DNA of 64,000 nt, taken from positions 7,378,001 through 7,442,000 of the forward strand of contig OY744462.1 of the NCBI GenBank assembly GCA_963556145.1. The letters are read 5' to 3'. Under the pieces are notes generated by a model. That model was not told the DNA's origin and did no database searches. It saw nothing but the letters and a program-made list of their open reading frames with translations. The DNA is from Hygrocybe punicea. Lineage: Eukaryota > Basidiomycota > Agaricomycetes > Agaricales > Hygrophoraceae. Positions 44,487 to 55,064 of this stretch are shown here, one piece after another (position 1 is the stretch's first letter; each line of letters begins with the position of its first letter). A program made the translations under genes and the position numbers.

Positions 44487-45897
44487 TGAACAGCTGTAAT
44501 GGAAACACAAACACGCACCTCTGAATGTTGCACTACCACCTCGTATACTAGCTGACTATGATGGATTAAGTCATGCACACATTGGGATCCTACTGGATCA
44601 AGTTATTGAAGGGGAACAATTGGATGCCATGGAAGAGATGGATGTTAGCCATGCTTTGGCATCTAGGGTTGAAGATGTACATTGATGCAGAATTAAATCC
44701 CCTATCCTGGTGGACACTTCCCATCCAACACAAGCAGAATCTGAGGCGATGAAGAAATGGTGTGATGAAGATGCCAAGACAAGAATGCAGATTGAGCTCA
44801 CAATTGGCGATGTGGAAATGATACATATCATTGGTGCACACATGGTGAGTGAGATGTGGAAGCAGCTAACCTTGGTAAAGGAATCCAGAGGGAAGCTCGG
44901 AATATTAGTGACACAATGTGCACTGTACTGGTCGATTGCTGAAGAAGGATTCAACCTAATCAAGCACATATTGAAGCTCTGGAAATGGCAGGAGGAACTC
45001 CACTTGATGGGAAGCCTCATTTCCAATGAAGATTTTGCGATGATACTTGTATCCTCCTTACCGGAAAGTTGGGACTTGTATACATAGGCTTGAAGAAGGA
45101 CAGAACATCACTGATGTCACACGAACTAGTTGTGATCCTATTAGAGGAAGACTGCAGATGCTGTGAGTGCAGCAGAGATCCTAACAACATCACTATGCAT
45201 GGGAGGTTCACTGGAAAGTGCGACGGAAAGGGTAATGGAAAGCAGAAGGCAGCCAATTCCAAGATGGAATCCTTCAACTGCCACAAGAAGGGACATATGG
45301 TAAAGGACTGCTGGTCTAAAGGTGGTGGAAAGGAAGGGCAAGGGCCAAAAGGAAAAGGAAAGGGCACCAGAAAGGGTGGAAACCACCAGAACCGATCAAA
45401 TCAAGCTGCAGACAATGTCAATAATATGTTACAGGATGTAGCATATGCAGTGAATACAGACAACATTTCAAATTACAATTGGTCATTGGATTCCAGAATG
45501 ACAAGTCATATTAGCAATTCACATAACGCATTCATCACATACAAAACTCTGGATGTAGCTACCATTCAAGGACTAGGAAAGGTAGCCGCTCGAGCTCTTG
45601 GTCATGGAACCATCATTTCACACCTCACAGTGGATGGAAAGGATGTACAATATCAGCTACAAGATGTACTACATGTACCAGAGTCATGGAACTCACTATT
45701 ATCACTGAGTCGATTTGATGAAAGTGGTGGATGGGTCAATTTCTGCATTGGAATATGCAGGCTATATACAAAGGAGAATAAACTTGTTAGAACAGGCTGG
45801 AAAGACAGACAATTATACCATTTAAATGCCTGAGCGCAATCCTACACACCAGAAAAGGCAAATGTAGCCATGCCAAGGAAAATGTCTTGGGACGAAT

Positions 45898-48800
45898 TAG
45901 TGTTGGGGAAGTTCGGTTTGGTCCGGTTTGGGCCCTTTTTGGCCAAACTGGAAACCGAATGGTTCGGTTCCTGCCAAAATTTCCCAGACCGAAACCGAAA
46001 CCGACATAAACCGTTTATATCAGTTTGGTTCGGTCTAAACTCAGTCTCAGACCGTTCTCGGCGACAAATCTTGCATTTTTTCGATGTACAACTACCAAAC
46101 AAGCCTACGTTATATCAGCCCACCATGAAAATGTCCTCCTGCGTGCATCCCAACTCCTTGGCAAGTCCCGAGGATTCAAGGTGAGCGGAGATGACCCCTG
46201 CTTTGTACCCCCCTTTAAGGAGTTGCACGGCCTCAAACATTGTTGGGGAGAGCCGGTTACGGAAGTCTGTACCAATGTGCCGTGCACTCGAGAATTGCCG
46301 CTCCGAAGCAGTGGAAGAGCCGGGGATAGCAAGAAAGTCACGAGCCATCCTTGCAAGCGTAGGGTACATGATGCTATGATCCTTCCACCACCGTATGACT
46401 CCAGCATCAGTCAAAGCCCGGAACGGAACAAGAGGAGCCTCTAAGAATGCCTTGAGTTCACGACGTGGCTCAACACCATTTGATTCTTCAGCCAGTCGGC
46501 TTTCAAGCGCGGACTGCATCCATGCAGTGCCATACGACATGTTATGCTGTTCCTCCACCAGGGGTATGTTAGTGTTGTCCTCTCCATCAGCCACAGACGC
46601 AACATCAATATAGTAGTGATCAAACTATAAACGAAATGTCAGCACTGTCAACAAAACAACAACAATAACCTACAGCCTTCTCGAGCTTTGCTGTACCAGC
46701 ATCCAGATATTCATCATCCCAATGTTTCTTAAAGTACGCCATCTTGACACGGGGATCCAGCACGAGGCAGATGAAATACATGGAACTGTTGTCCATGTTT
46801 CGATACCATTTCCGAAGATTTTGGAGGCCGGCATCGAGTGCCGGCGCGATGGGCGCATACCGTGTGGTCTTCGACATGACCTCCCACTTTTGCTGCATAA
46901 ACTCGATGACAGGGAGTGCACGATAGATAGTGGGACAGGTTCCATGAGAAAATGTCTGGCAAGCAGCGGCAGGTTCCTATTGTTGCATCAGCAGTGTTAA
47001 ACAGGCTATAGTCGGTCGCTCACCTTAAGGCCTTCGTGAATGAGTTTAAGTAAGTGCCACTCACTCTCGCTCAGCTTGAACATCCCATATGTCTTCGGGG
47101 CCTTAAGCTTCGGGACCTTTGAATCTTCATCGGCAAGAAGCGCGAATTTTGTACAAGCCTGGTGGAACCGAAGTCAGTTTTCATAGATCAGACAAATGAA
47201 TATGGACTTACAGGGCGCACATCAAGAATACGAGTGATCAAGTCATACAAAGAAGCCCATCGAGTCCGAATCCATTTGAGGAGCTGCAATGGCTGCAGAT
47301 TCTCATCCTTGCAGAGCTTGTGGAAGTAGGCGCGAGCTTGCGGTGAGGAGCGGACTTGATTGACGAACGCAAGCACTTTGCCAAGAAGATCGCCGGGATC
47401 GAAATCTTCAACGTCGGCAAGTTCATCCGTGGATTCAATAACAGTAGCAAGACCGTCGAAGTCGTTGAGGAGTTCCTGATCGTCATTGTCATCTTCTCCA
47501 ACATCCTCGAGGGTGACCTTTCGCGAACTTGCCAACGCGGCCTTGACGGCATTAATCGGTGTTGGCCCCACTTTCTTAACAAATGTACGGGATGCACAGT
47601 GAACGGCATGCTCCATGCAGTGTGCACGTCGTTCCTTGGCAGTCCATGCCTTGCCGGTTGGATCAACGGTCTTCGCCAGGACTCGAATGGCCTTGTCACA
47701 GACGGTCAAACCGTCAGCCGTACCCCAGCCAAGCTTGGTGGGATTTAATAAGCCATATTCGCCGAGAATTGTGATCAACAGAGCACCGGTGTTCTCGCCG
47801 GAATGGTCACCGACAATCTCGCGAAACGCAAGGACTTGCTCATGCAGTTGCCACTCTGCATCAATCCAGTGCGCCGTTACTGTCAGGTAAGGGTCAAACG
47901 CTCGCGAGGTTCCGGCGTCAAATGTGAAGGAGACAGCGCTGTCGAGTGTTTTGAATTTTTCTTGCAGAAGTCCTTTGACACGCAGAGATTTAGAATAGAT
48001 TTCATCCGTGACAGTTGTTCGGCTTGGGATATCACGAGGGACCATTGTTGGGCGCTGGTATCTGAGGATGGCCTTGAAAGAGTCCTTCTCGACAACAGAA
48101 AACGACTGCAAAAGAAAGCAATTAATACAATGAATGACTAGTCATGCAGACACTTACTTGGTCGTCAAGAATGATCCATTCACAAACGTGTGAAACGAGC
48201 CCTTCCCGACTCCACGCCGGCACCCGAGGTGTCACAACGGCAAACGAACTAATATCACTCTGGGTACTAATGATATCGCCGTCTTTCACGTCGGGGCTCT
48301 TCGCAGTTGCTGGGACATTGTGCTTCTCACACTTCTCGCGATAATACCGGTAGTGCTCGCCGCCTTCACGAGTGATATGTGCATGTAGCGTAGATGTCGC
48401 GCAAGTGCTCTTGTAGAAGCCAGTATTGCGCGGCAACTTCTTATCCTTCCTGTAAAAGTGGGTCAGCGCTAGGAAATATGCAAATAAATTCAACATACTT
48501 GCACAGAATACACCACCAGCCGTCAAGCCACTTGCCGCCCTTGAGGCATTTCCCTGGTTCATAGACAAGGTTGAGGTCGGCACGTCGCCTGTCTTTGCTA
48601 CGCACGCGGTGAGATTTGTTCCGTTTCTGCCAGATTGTGAGTAGATAGCATTTCAAGGAGCAAAAAAAAACTTGCTGGGTTATCCTTCGCAGAGAGCTCC
48701 TCAAGTTTCTCAAGATCCTCATCGGCACTCAGGCTGGAGTCGTCGTCAGCATTTTCTTCATCGTTGTCGCCCCCATCGCCGCTGCCATCATTGCCCTGCT

Positions 48801-49344
48801 CAGTAGCTTCCGACTCCGTGTCAGACTGGATTTGAATGACAGCCTTCGATTGAACAGTGCCCGATTTCCTCCTTTTGGCAGGGGCACCATCAAGGCCGTC
48901 ATCTGGAAGTGAACATTTATTGCGGGTGCGTTGACGAACTCCAGCCACTTTTTTTGCAGACGCACAGCCAGCGAGGGTCGAATCCGAGAGGGCCATTTTG
49001 GATTGGCCACGAAGGTGACGCACATGGAGGTTGAGCGAGGACGAAGAAGTGGAAGAGGGTTGTGATGGTGGCGCCATTGGGGAAGTCATTTGACACTGAG
49101 AAGGTGGTGACTCGGCGCTGGCTGTAATTTATGGAGAAATTCGGCCTCCTGAAGCTTCCAGAAACGGCTATGGTTTGGGTCCAGACTGGGTTTGAAACGG
49201 TCTGGCGCTGAGCCAAAGTGGCCAAACCGGAAACCGAGTGGTTCAGTCTCCGCTAGAAATTCCCAAACCGAAACCGAAACCGGCGGTTTCGGTTCGGTCT
49301 AAACCGGGTTTGGGTCGGTCTGAGACCGAACTTCCCCAACACTA
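45898..49344. mobile_element. Autonomous hAT transposon, apparently intact
   Basis: The left end is TAGTGTTGGGGAAGTTCGGT and the right end is its reverse complement. A perfect 8-bp TSD GGACGAAT lies at 45890-45897 and 49345-49352, the hAT hallmark. Subterminal regions at both ends carry many GGTTCGG/CCGAAACC motifs. The single transposase gene (46115-49089) has no stops or frameshifts. The element splits the copia motif MSWDE|WHRLYQH. Perfect TSD, matching ends and an open transposase suggest recent and perhaps present activity. Confidence 0.9.
46115..49089 (-). CDS. hAT transposase (7 exons, 891 aa)
   Basis: Exons on the minus strand are 49089-48676, 48626-48499, 48449-48158, 48105-47212, 47158-47024, 46976-46674 and 46624-46115. 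They sum to 2676 nt and close exactly. The first intron uses a GC donor (GCAAGT). The N-terminus is basic/acidic and disordered (DTESEATEQGND). A BED-like finger spans exons 2-3 (WWCILC, then ATSTLHAHITREGGEHYRYY). The core has TFDAGTSRAFDPYLTVTAHW, GWGTADGLTVCDKAI and HCMEHAVHCASRTFVKK, followed by an acidic insertion. The hAT C-terminal domain contains ARDFLAIPGSSTASERQFSS and NRLSPTMFEAVQLLK. It performs cut-and-paste transposition with 8-bp TSDs. It is complete, so it could act on the non-autonomous elements nearby. Confidence 0.88.
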
Positions 49345-49386
49345 GGACGAATGGCACCGCCTATACCAACACATCGGAATGAGCAG

Positions 49387-49547
49387 TGGAGGGGGAATCT
49401 CCGGACCTCAGGGAAGAGCTCAGGGGGAGCCGCGGCTGGGAGGGGAAAGCTGAGGAAACCCAAGGATGGATGACTAAGCTACTACAGGAAAGGGAATCTA
49501 CTGGCTAAGGGTCTCCGGGGTCCTAGGGGCTAGCAGCTACTGCTGCA
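49387..49547 (-). mobile_element. Solo LTR of the small LTR family, inside copia
   Basis: 161 bp, the reverse complement of the LTRs at 30024 and 32109 with more divergence (shared GCTAGCCCCTAGGACCCC-type string, TGAGGTCCGGAGAT). It has TG...CA ends on its own strand. The flanks GCAG (49383-49386) and GCGG (49548-49551) may be a 4-bp TSD with one change. It interrupts the copia frame between IGMS and GLETL. Confidence 0.75.
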
Positions 49548-49770
49548 GCGGACTTGAGACCCTGCAGAGAAAGGGGTTAGTCTAGTGTTGCCAAAGTCCA
49601 GTTTGGTCCGGTTTTCAGCCATTTTGGCTGGACTGAAAACCAGACCCCTGATTTGGTTCAGGCCTTTTGCAGAACCTGAACCTGAACTGCATGGAACCGT
49701 TCCATGCGATTGGGTCTGTGTTTGGATGTGGTTTGAACCGTGAACTATCTTCCTTCACCCCTCAAATTTT

Positions 49771-49820
49771 CTTGCAAGCCACAGCACCACATCAATTGAC
49801 ATGGGCCTGGGGTTGCAAGG
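49771..49820. other. Conserved palindromic hairpin, copy B
   Basis: Core CACATCAATTGACATG (49788-49803, one mismatch) with outer arms CTTGCAA and TTGCAAG. It lies 188 bp from the element end at 49583. Confidence 0.65.
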
Positions 49821-50277
49821 AGCTGGGAGGGGTGGGGATGGTGGAGTTGTTCTTGCTGCTGCTGGTGCCACTGTTGTTGCTGCTGGTTATCTCACGAATG
49901 CAGGCGCATGTCAATGGACATGGTGTGGCCCTTCACAAGATGGCTGCTGGCATTGTGGCATTGCCATTACCATATCATTGTGCTGGTGGTCACGAGGTAG
50001 AGTGGGGGACTGCTGATGCTGGTGTTGCTGCTGCTGCTGCCACACCCGGTGTTGCTCCGCTGCTGCTGCTGCTGTTGCTGCTGCTGCTACTGCTGCTGTT
50101 GCTGGGGTTGCTGTGGGGCTGCTGCTGGTGAACAGCACAGGTCTACCGCAGGCTTTTTGCCACAACCCGTACCCATACCCATTTCCATGGGTACAGGTTT
50201 GCAGGGGTTAATCCGTGGGTCCTCAGCCATGACCGGGTGGTGTTGGGCACACCACCATCCTCCTGGTTACCTCGCGG

Positions 50278-50320
50278 TTGCAGCACCGACGTCAATTGAT
50301 GGGGTGGTGCGCATCTGCAA
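50278..50320. other. Conserved palindromic hairpin, copy C (weaker)
   Basis: TTGCAG/CTGCAA and GCACC/GGTGC arms surround GTCAATTGAT. The pairing near the centre is poorer than in the other copies. Confidence 0.5.
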
Positions 50321-50560
50321 GGTACATTGGTGGTGGGATGGCGGTGGCCTTTGTTGTGGTTGCAGTCATGGTCATGGTTGTGGTTGTGGTTGTGGTTGTG
50401 GTCATGGTCGTGGTCGTGGTCGCTGTGGTGGTTGTGGTGGTCATTGTTGATGTTGTCATTGTTGTTGTCATCATATTTGGAGGGCTGTGGGGTGTCATTG
50501 TCGTAGTGGTGGTGGTGGCTGCTGTTGTCACCCTTGTCCTCGCCACCTGTCATCTTTGTT

Positions 50561-50719
50561 GACGTGTTTCCACAAATGGTCCATGCACCAAATAAAGGTA
50601 TATAAACCCGCCACAATCCACTATCTAATTTGGGGCATACCACCTCATTAAACAATAGTAGTACTAACAATAATAATAATTAATAAATATGTAATGAGAA
50701 CTTTGGGTAATGCTACTTG
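50561..50719. other. Short AT-rich segment of unknown origin
   Basis: AATAATAATAATTAATAAAT tract near 50670. Not recognisable as copia or Helitron. Confidence 0.4.
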
Positions 50720-51057
50720 GGGAGGAATCCTCCTCAGGACTCCTTGAGGACTCCTTGAGGAGGAACACTCCTCAGGACTCCTTGAGGACTCCTTGAGGAG
50801 GAACACTCCTCAGGACTCCTTGAGGACTCCTTGAAGAGGAACACTCCTCAGGACTCCTTGAGGACTCCTTGAGGACTCCTTAGTCACTCCTTGGTCAGGA
50901 GTCCTTAGGAGGGCCAAGGAGTCCTTACAAACTCCTTGAGGAAAAAGTTTCTATGGTGAGGAAATCAAGGCCTCCTTAAGGACTCCTTGAGGACTCCTTG
51001 CAATTTAGCAGAGGAGTCCTTGAGGAGTCCTTAAGGACTACTAAGGAATGCGTGGTA
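50720..51057. repeat. Palindromic minisatellite of GACTCCTTGAGGA units
   Basis: Dozens of GGACTCCTTGA and TCCTCAAGGAGT-type units, including a higher-order unit of about 53 bp repeated three to four times at 50725-50880. Units occur in both orientations, so the tract is self-complementary. On the minus strand it interrupts the Helitron helicase frame after LYHAFL. Confidence 0.75.
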
Positions 51058-51128
51058 GAGTGTGATGTCCTCACGAATAGCTTTATGAACTTTTGCAGGA
51101 ACATAATATTCACCTTTCCAATCTCTAA

Positions 51129-51717
51129 TAGTGATGCTGAAGTTCGGTTCGGAACCGATCCGAACCTGGTTTGAACTGCGAACCGAACCGGAAGTTCGGT
51201 TCTGGTTCAGCCATTTGGCTGAACCGAACCGCTGGTTAAGTTTGCGGTTCTGGCACTGACATGCGGTTCAAACCACGTTCAAACGCGGTTCAAACCGCGA
51301 ACCGTAATGTATAGTTACCTACGTAGATACTCATTTACTTAATTTTTCACATTTTTTTCTATGCAGTCGCGTGAACTTAGGTCATGTGACCTTAAACATA
51401 CTTGCGCGCAACTTCAAGTTCGACTCAACACTAACGTTACTCAACAACCACGGTGAGTAATGACTTTATTTCATATTTTACTGACATTTTTTTACATAGA
51501 ACAGCCCCACAGGGCCCACCTTGACCACATAAATAAGGCGCCCGCGGTCGACTTCACCCAACAACCTCCCTCGCGTTCCAACGCGAGTCGGAGTGAATCG
51601 ATGGCAGCAGCGGCAGCAGCAGCAACGGCAGTGGCAACACCACCAATGCCACCACCCCGACGACGACGACAGCGATGATGACGATGATGGCCAAATGATC
51701 CCCAGCGACAGCAACCG

Positions 51718-51748
<31 letters not shown>

Positions 51749-52593
51749 CACAACAGCAGCAGCAGCAGCAGCAACAGCAACGCCGGCAGCAGCAGCAGAG
51801 CAACACCGGCGGCAGCAGCGACCTGCCGCCTCAAACGTGGATGATCACGACCACTGCCGCCTACAACACCAACACCAACACGACGACGACGATGATGACA
51901 ACGACAGGGAAGTTGAAGGCTGGTAGGATGGTGCGCCCACCTACCAGCCCAGGTACGTACGCTAGCTTTAACCCGTCGACAACTTGCTAACCACACACCT
52001 CGCAAACCCGGGCTGACGCGTCAACAGACGCGCAGACATTGTTTGCGAGGAATTCGGCATGGCAACGATGAAGAAGGACGCGGAAAGGGCCAACAACGGC
52101 AACAACCACGCACAAAAAAAACGCGGAAAGCGAGAGAACTGGCCGCGGAAAGCGAGAGAACTGGCCGGGAGAGTGGTGCACCCACCCCGGTCGCCAGGTA
52201 AGTCTTTTTTCGTTTGCTGTCGAATTTTCCCCACCACCGCAGACAGGCACGGTCCACGCCTTCGACCATCCCGCCTCCATCCGCCCGCCAATGCACCGTA
52301 CCGGGCCCGAAGATGCCCCAGCCTGAAGCTACAACCACCCCACCTCCCATCCCACCTCCTGCTTCCCTTGTGAAACCCAGCGCCACATCAATTGATGTGC
52401 GCCTGGTCTTCACGAGGAGATTTGGAGGTTGGTTCGCGGTTCGAACCGCGTTCGAACGCAGACCGAACGCGTTGAAACCGTTCGACGCGGTTCTGGTTCC
52501 GGTTCGGCATTTGGCTGAACCGAACCAATGGTTTCGGTTCCGGTTTTCCAAAAAAGTCGAAAAACCGGACCGAACCGAACTTCGGCAACACTA
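51129..52593 (+). mobile_element. Non-autonomous CAG-rich hAT-like element (copy D), 8-bp TSD
   Basis: It begins TAGTGATGCTGAAGTTCGG and ends CGAACTTCGGCAACACTA, with a perfect 8-bp TSD ATCTCTAA at 51121-51128 and 52594-52601. Subterminal regions are dense in GGTTCGG and CGAACC. The core has exon-intron-like signals (GTGAGTAATG at 51452, AG at about 51499), a (CAR)n tract (51600-51830), two diverged blocks containing GGTGCRCCCACC followed by a splice-donor-like GTACGT (51953) or GTAAGT (52198), and the hairpin at 52366-52417. It inserted into the Helitron helicase gene: removal restores TFRD|WKGEYYVPAKVHKAI on the minus strand. Confidence 0.85.
52366..52417. other. Conserved palindromic hairpin, copy D
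   Basis: Perfect 16-bp core CACATCAATTGATGTG (52384-52399). Outer arms CCTTGTGAA and TTCACGAGG pair with one G-T wobble, and GCGC/CCAG blocks lie between. It is 176 bp from the element end at 52593. Confidence 0.7.
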
Positions 52594-55064
52594 ATCTCTA
52601 AATGTCTGTATCAGTGTATTTCTCTTATCTCCTGTGACAGAATTTGGTAGCTTGCCTTCATATCTCAATCGCACAATTTCATCTAGAAGTTCTAGCTCAT
52701 GAAACTCTTGACGTAATGCACCAGATGCACCTCCAGTTATTTTCCTTGCATCAAACCCTTGCAAAATTACTGTACCTGATGCTGATGCACTCCTTGACAA
52801 AGCAGTGTAGTAGGACTGATGAGACTGACTGTTATTTAGGTCCACTGCATTAAAAGGCCTTGTTTTTCCTTGTGAAGAATAATCTGTCATTGAAAAATTA
52901 GGAAGTACCTCCACCTGACTTCGAGAAACAGTAATGGATGAATCATTAGGAAGAGCACAATCTACAGTAACATTTGTTCTTGCTATTGGAACTACATTTT
53001 CAGGAAGTCCATCAAAATGAACTGATTGTGGAGGATTAATCAGCTTTACAAACAGAGTATCCAGTATTCTTTGACCTTTCGAGCCTTTCATTGACTGCCA
53101 GCAATACACTGTGCCTTCTTGGCCTCATGTAATGCAGAGTTCTGTTGCACTATTATTGCGAATCATGACAGGCATTCCAACACATAAAGATAGTTTTCCA
53201 GGAATACATTTAGCATTGGAACTATGTGGTTGATTCCATAGAATATCCTGCACACTATCCGATAATACATGGAGTTTTTTGGCTTTGTGATGAGAAAACT
53301 TCTGGCCTTTTTTTCTTTCTTGTGATGAAGTGATTGAGTCTTCAGAAAAAAAATCAACAAGTGGCTGAGATGTCTCCTTAGAAAATCTCAAAGACCCAAG
53401 GCAATTAATCTCATCTTTGTGAATATTAAATGCAGTAATGATTGAGACCTGTCTAAATTCCTTATGTTTCACTGATACATGTCCAGGTATATTGCTGGAT
53501 ATTTGAGTACACAGAAATACAATATCTTCAAGTGTGCAAGCTTTATATCGCATGTTTGTTAAAGCTAGTCAAAGCTGAGCATCTTCTTTTGTTTGAAGTC
53601 TTTGCCTCATGTTCTCACGCAGTATTACAACAGTAGTAACCTGATGCCACAGAGCCTTTCCAATAGCAGCTTCCTGATCCAAGAGATTAGTTGAACTAGC
53701 TCCAACTGATCTGCTATAAAGAGATGCCTTTTCTTTTCCAATTGCAGGGGGTAATTGAGCAAAATCCCCTGCAAAGATCATATTTAATCCTCCCCATGGT
53801 AGTTCAGTTTCATTGAAAATCTTTGCCATTCTTGCACTGATACGGTACATATCTCGACAAGACAACATTGAAACTTCATTAAAAAAAATGTAATCAACTC
53901 CCTGCATTCGTGACCTCAACTGTGCAAGTTGATTACTTGATATACATTCATCAGTTTTTTCATTTAATCCAAACATGTAATGATAAGTTGAACCTGCCAA
54001 CAGTGCAGCAGCAGATCAAGTTGGTGCCACAATAACAAAACGGTGCCTTTCTTTTTTGGTCTTAAAAAGCTGGACCAATGCTTTCAAAATTTGAGTTTTA
54101 CCTGTGTCACCCATCCCACCAATATACATTTTCAACTGATCAGATGAACCAATAAAGGCATGATGGGAAACAATTTTAAATGCTCTTTGCTGTTCTTGAT
54201 TTAGGTGGAACTCCTCGACAACGCTATCTATTGCTAACCTCAAAGTACCAGATTGACAATTTTTTTCAAGATATGACTTATCAACAATTTTGACAACATT
54301 ATGGCTCAATGAAGTATGTGTTGGTAGCTGACTATTGACATTACATGGCAGGTTTTCTACATGTCGTTCAAGCAGATCTTGTCTTTTCTTTTGCACGGCA
54401 GCTTTCCATTGACTTCCAGATTGGATAATATCAGGAGGTGTTACCTCAACCCTGAAAGGCTCTGCTAGCACTGCTTCTGTCCAACCTGTTTGAGTCATTA
54501 CAGCCTGCGTAGTTGCCATGTCATGTTGACATTTTATCTCCCTCTTACCAATTGCAGTAAAATCAGCATCAAACTCTCCACATAACATTGCAAATTTATC
54601 ATCATCTTTGTGGTTGTCAAGCTCATGTAATATATCATCATTATGACCCATTGCAAGATCATAGCCCTCACTCCAACTTGGTAAAATTGTTGAACCCTTG
54701 CGAAGTTGAGCATGGAAGTCATCATGAGCATCTAAACACTCATACCCTATATTGAAATTTTCCATGAGTTCAACTTGTCTACAACTGAATTTATATGCTA
54801 AAAAAGACTCATCCCAAGATTGATCTTTAGTTTTCAAATCAAACCCTGACCGCCAAGGTTTGAACAAAGATAGCATAGCTGAGCAATAATATTCACGATC
54901 ACCTTGATCACATCGTGGTAAAGTAGCTCCTATAAAGGTAGGAATTTGTGCACTTGTCTCCTGAACACATCGGGTTCCATGTGAATTTTGAAGTGGATGT
55001 GTGAAAAGAAGGGCAAATAGTGCATCAGGAAATTGAACATGAAATGAGAAAGTCTTATAAGACC

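Larger units (their letters stand above)
44500..49582 (+). pseudogene. Copia Gag-protease-integrase N-terminal region, multiply interrupted
   Basis: Remaining pieces are 44500-45897, 49353-49386 and 49548-49582. Gag is a UBN2-like region (VSEMWKQLTLVKESRGKLG, SLISNEDFAMILVSSLPESW) with one frame change near 45065. The zinc knuckle reads SFNCHKKGHMVKDCW, lacking the first Cys of the usual CX2CX4HX4C. The protease site is SLDSRMTSHI where DSGATSH is usual, so it is inactive. Then come LQDVLHVPESWNSLLSLS and the GAG-pre-integrase motif MSWDE|WHRLYQHIGMS, split by the hAT element. Continuation after the solo LTR gives GLETLQRKGLV. Everything after 49582 (integrase core, RT, RNase H, 3' LTR) is missing or displaced. 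Confidence 0.75.
49583..50560 (-). mobile_element. Non-autonomous CAG-rich hAT-like element(s), reverse orientation (copies B and C)
   Basis: It begins TAGTGTTGCCAAAGTCC at 49583, has subterminal GGTTTTCAGCC/GGCTGGACTG motifs, a hairpin at 49771-49820 and then a (CTG)n tract (49855-50130), the mirror image of copies A and D. A second hairpin (50278-50320) followed by a GTGGTT/ATGGTCGTGG tract (50340-50530) suggests a second, merged copy. The right end lacks a clear GCAACACTA terminus. Candidate flanks GGTTAGTC (49575-49582) and GGTTAATC (50208-50215) are similar but not identical. Confidence 0.5.
51058..55060 (-). pseudogene. Helitron helicase (PIF1-like) part
   Basis: Coding pieces are about 55060-52602 and 51120-51058. 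Motifs in order: FIGATLPRCDQGDREYYC, MLSLFKPWRSG, LNQEQQRAFKIV, Walker A GGMGDTGKTQILKAL (about 54100), STYHYMFGL, Walker B YIFFNEVSMLS, WGGLNMIFAGDFAQLPP, and the C-terminal motifs SSQGKTRPFN and YYTALSRSAS. Pieces share one frame but carry in-frame TGA at 54016-54018, 53569-53571 and 53125-53127. The Walker B Asp is Asn (F-N-E instead of D-E), another G-to-A change. The last piece resumes WKGEYYVPAKVHKAI after the hAT-like insertion. PIF1 helicases unwind DNA during Helitron rolling-circle transposition. This one cannot be functional. Confidence 0.8.
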
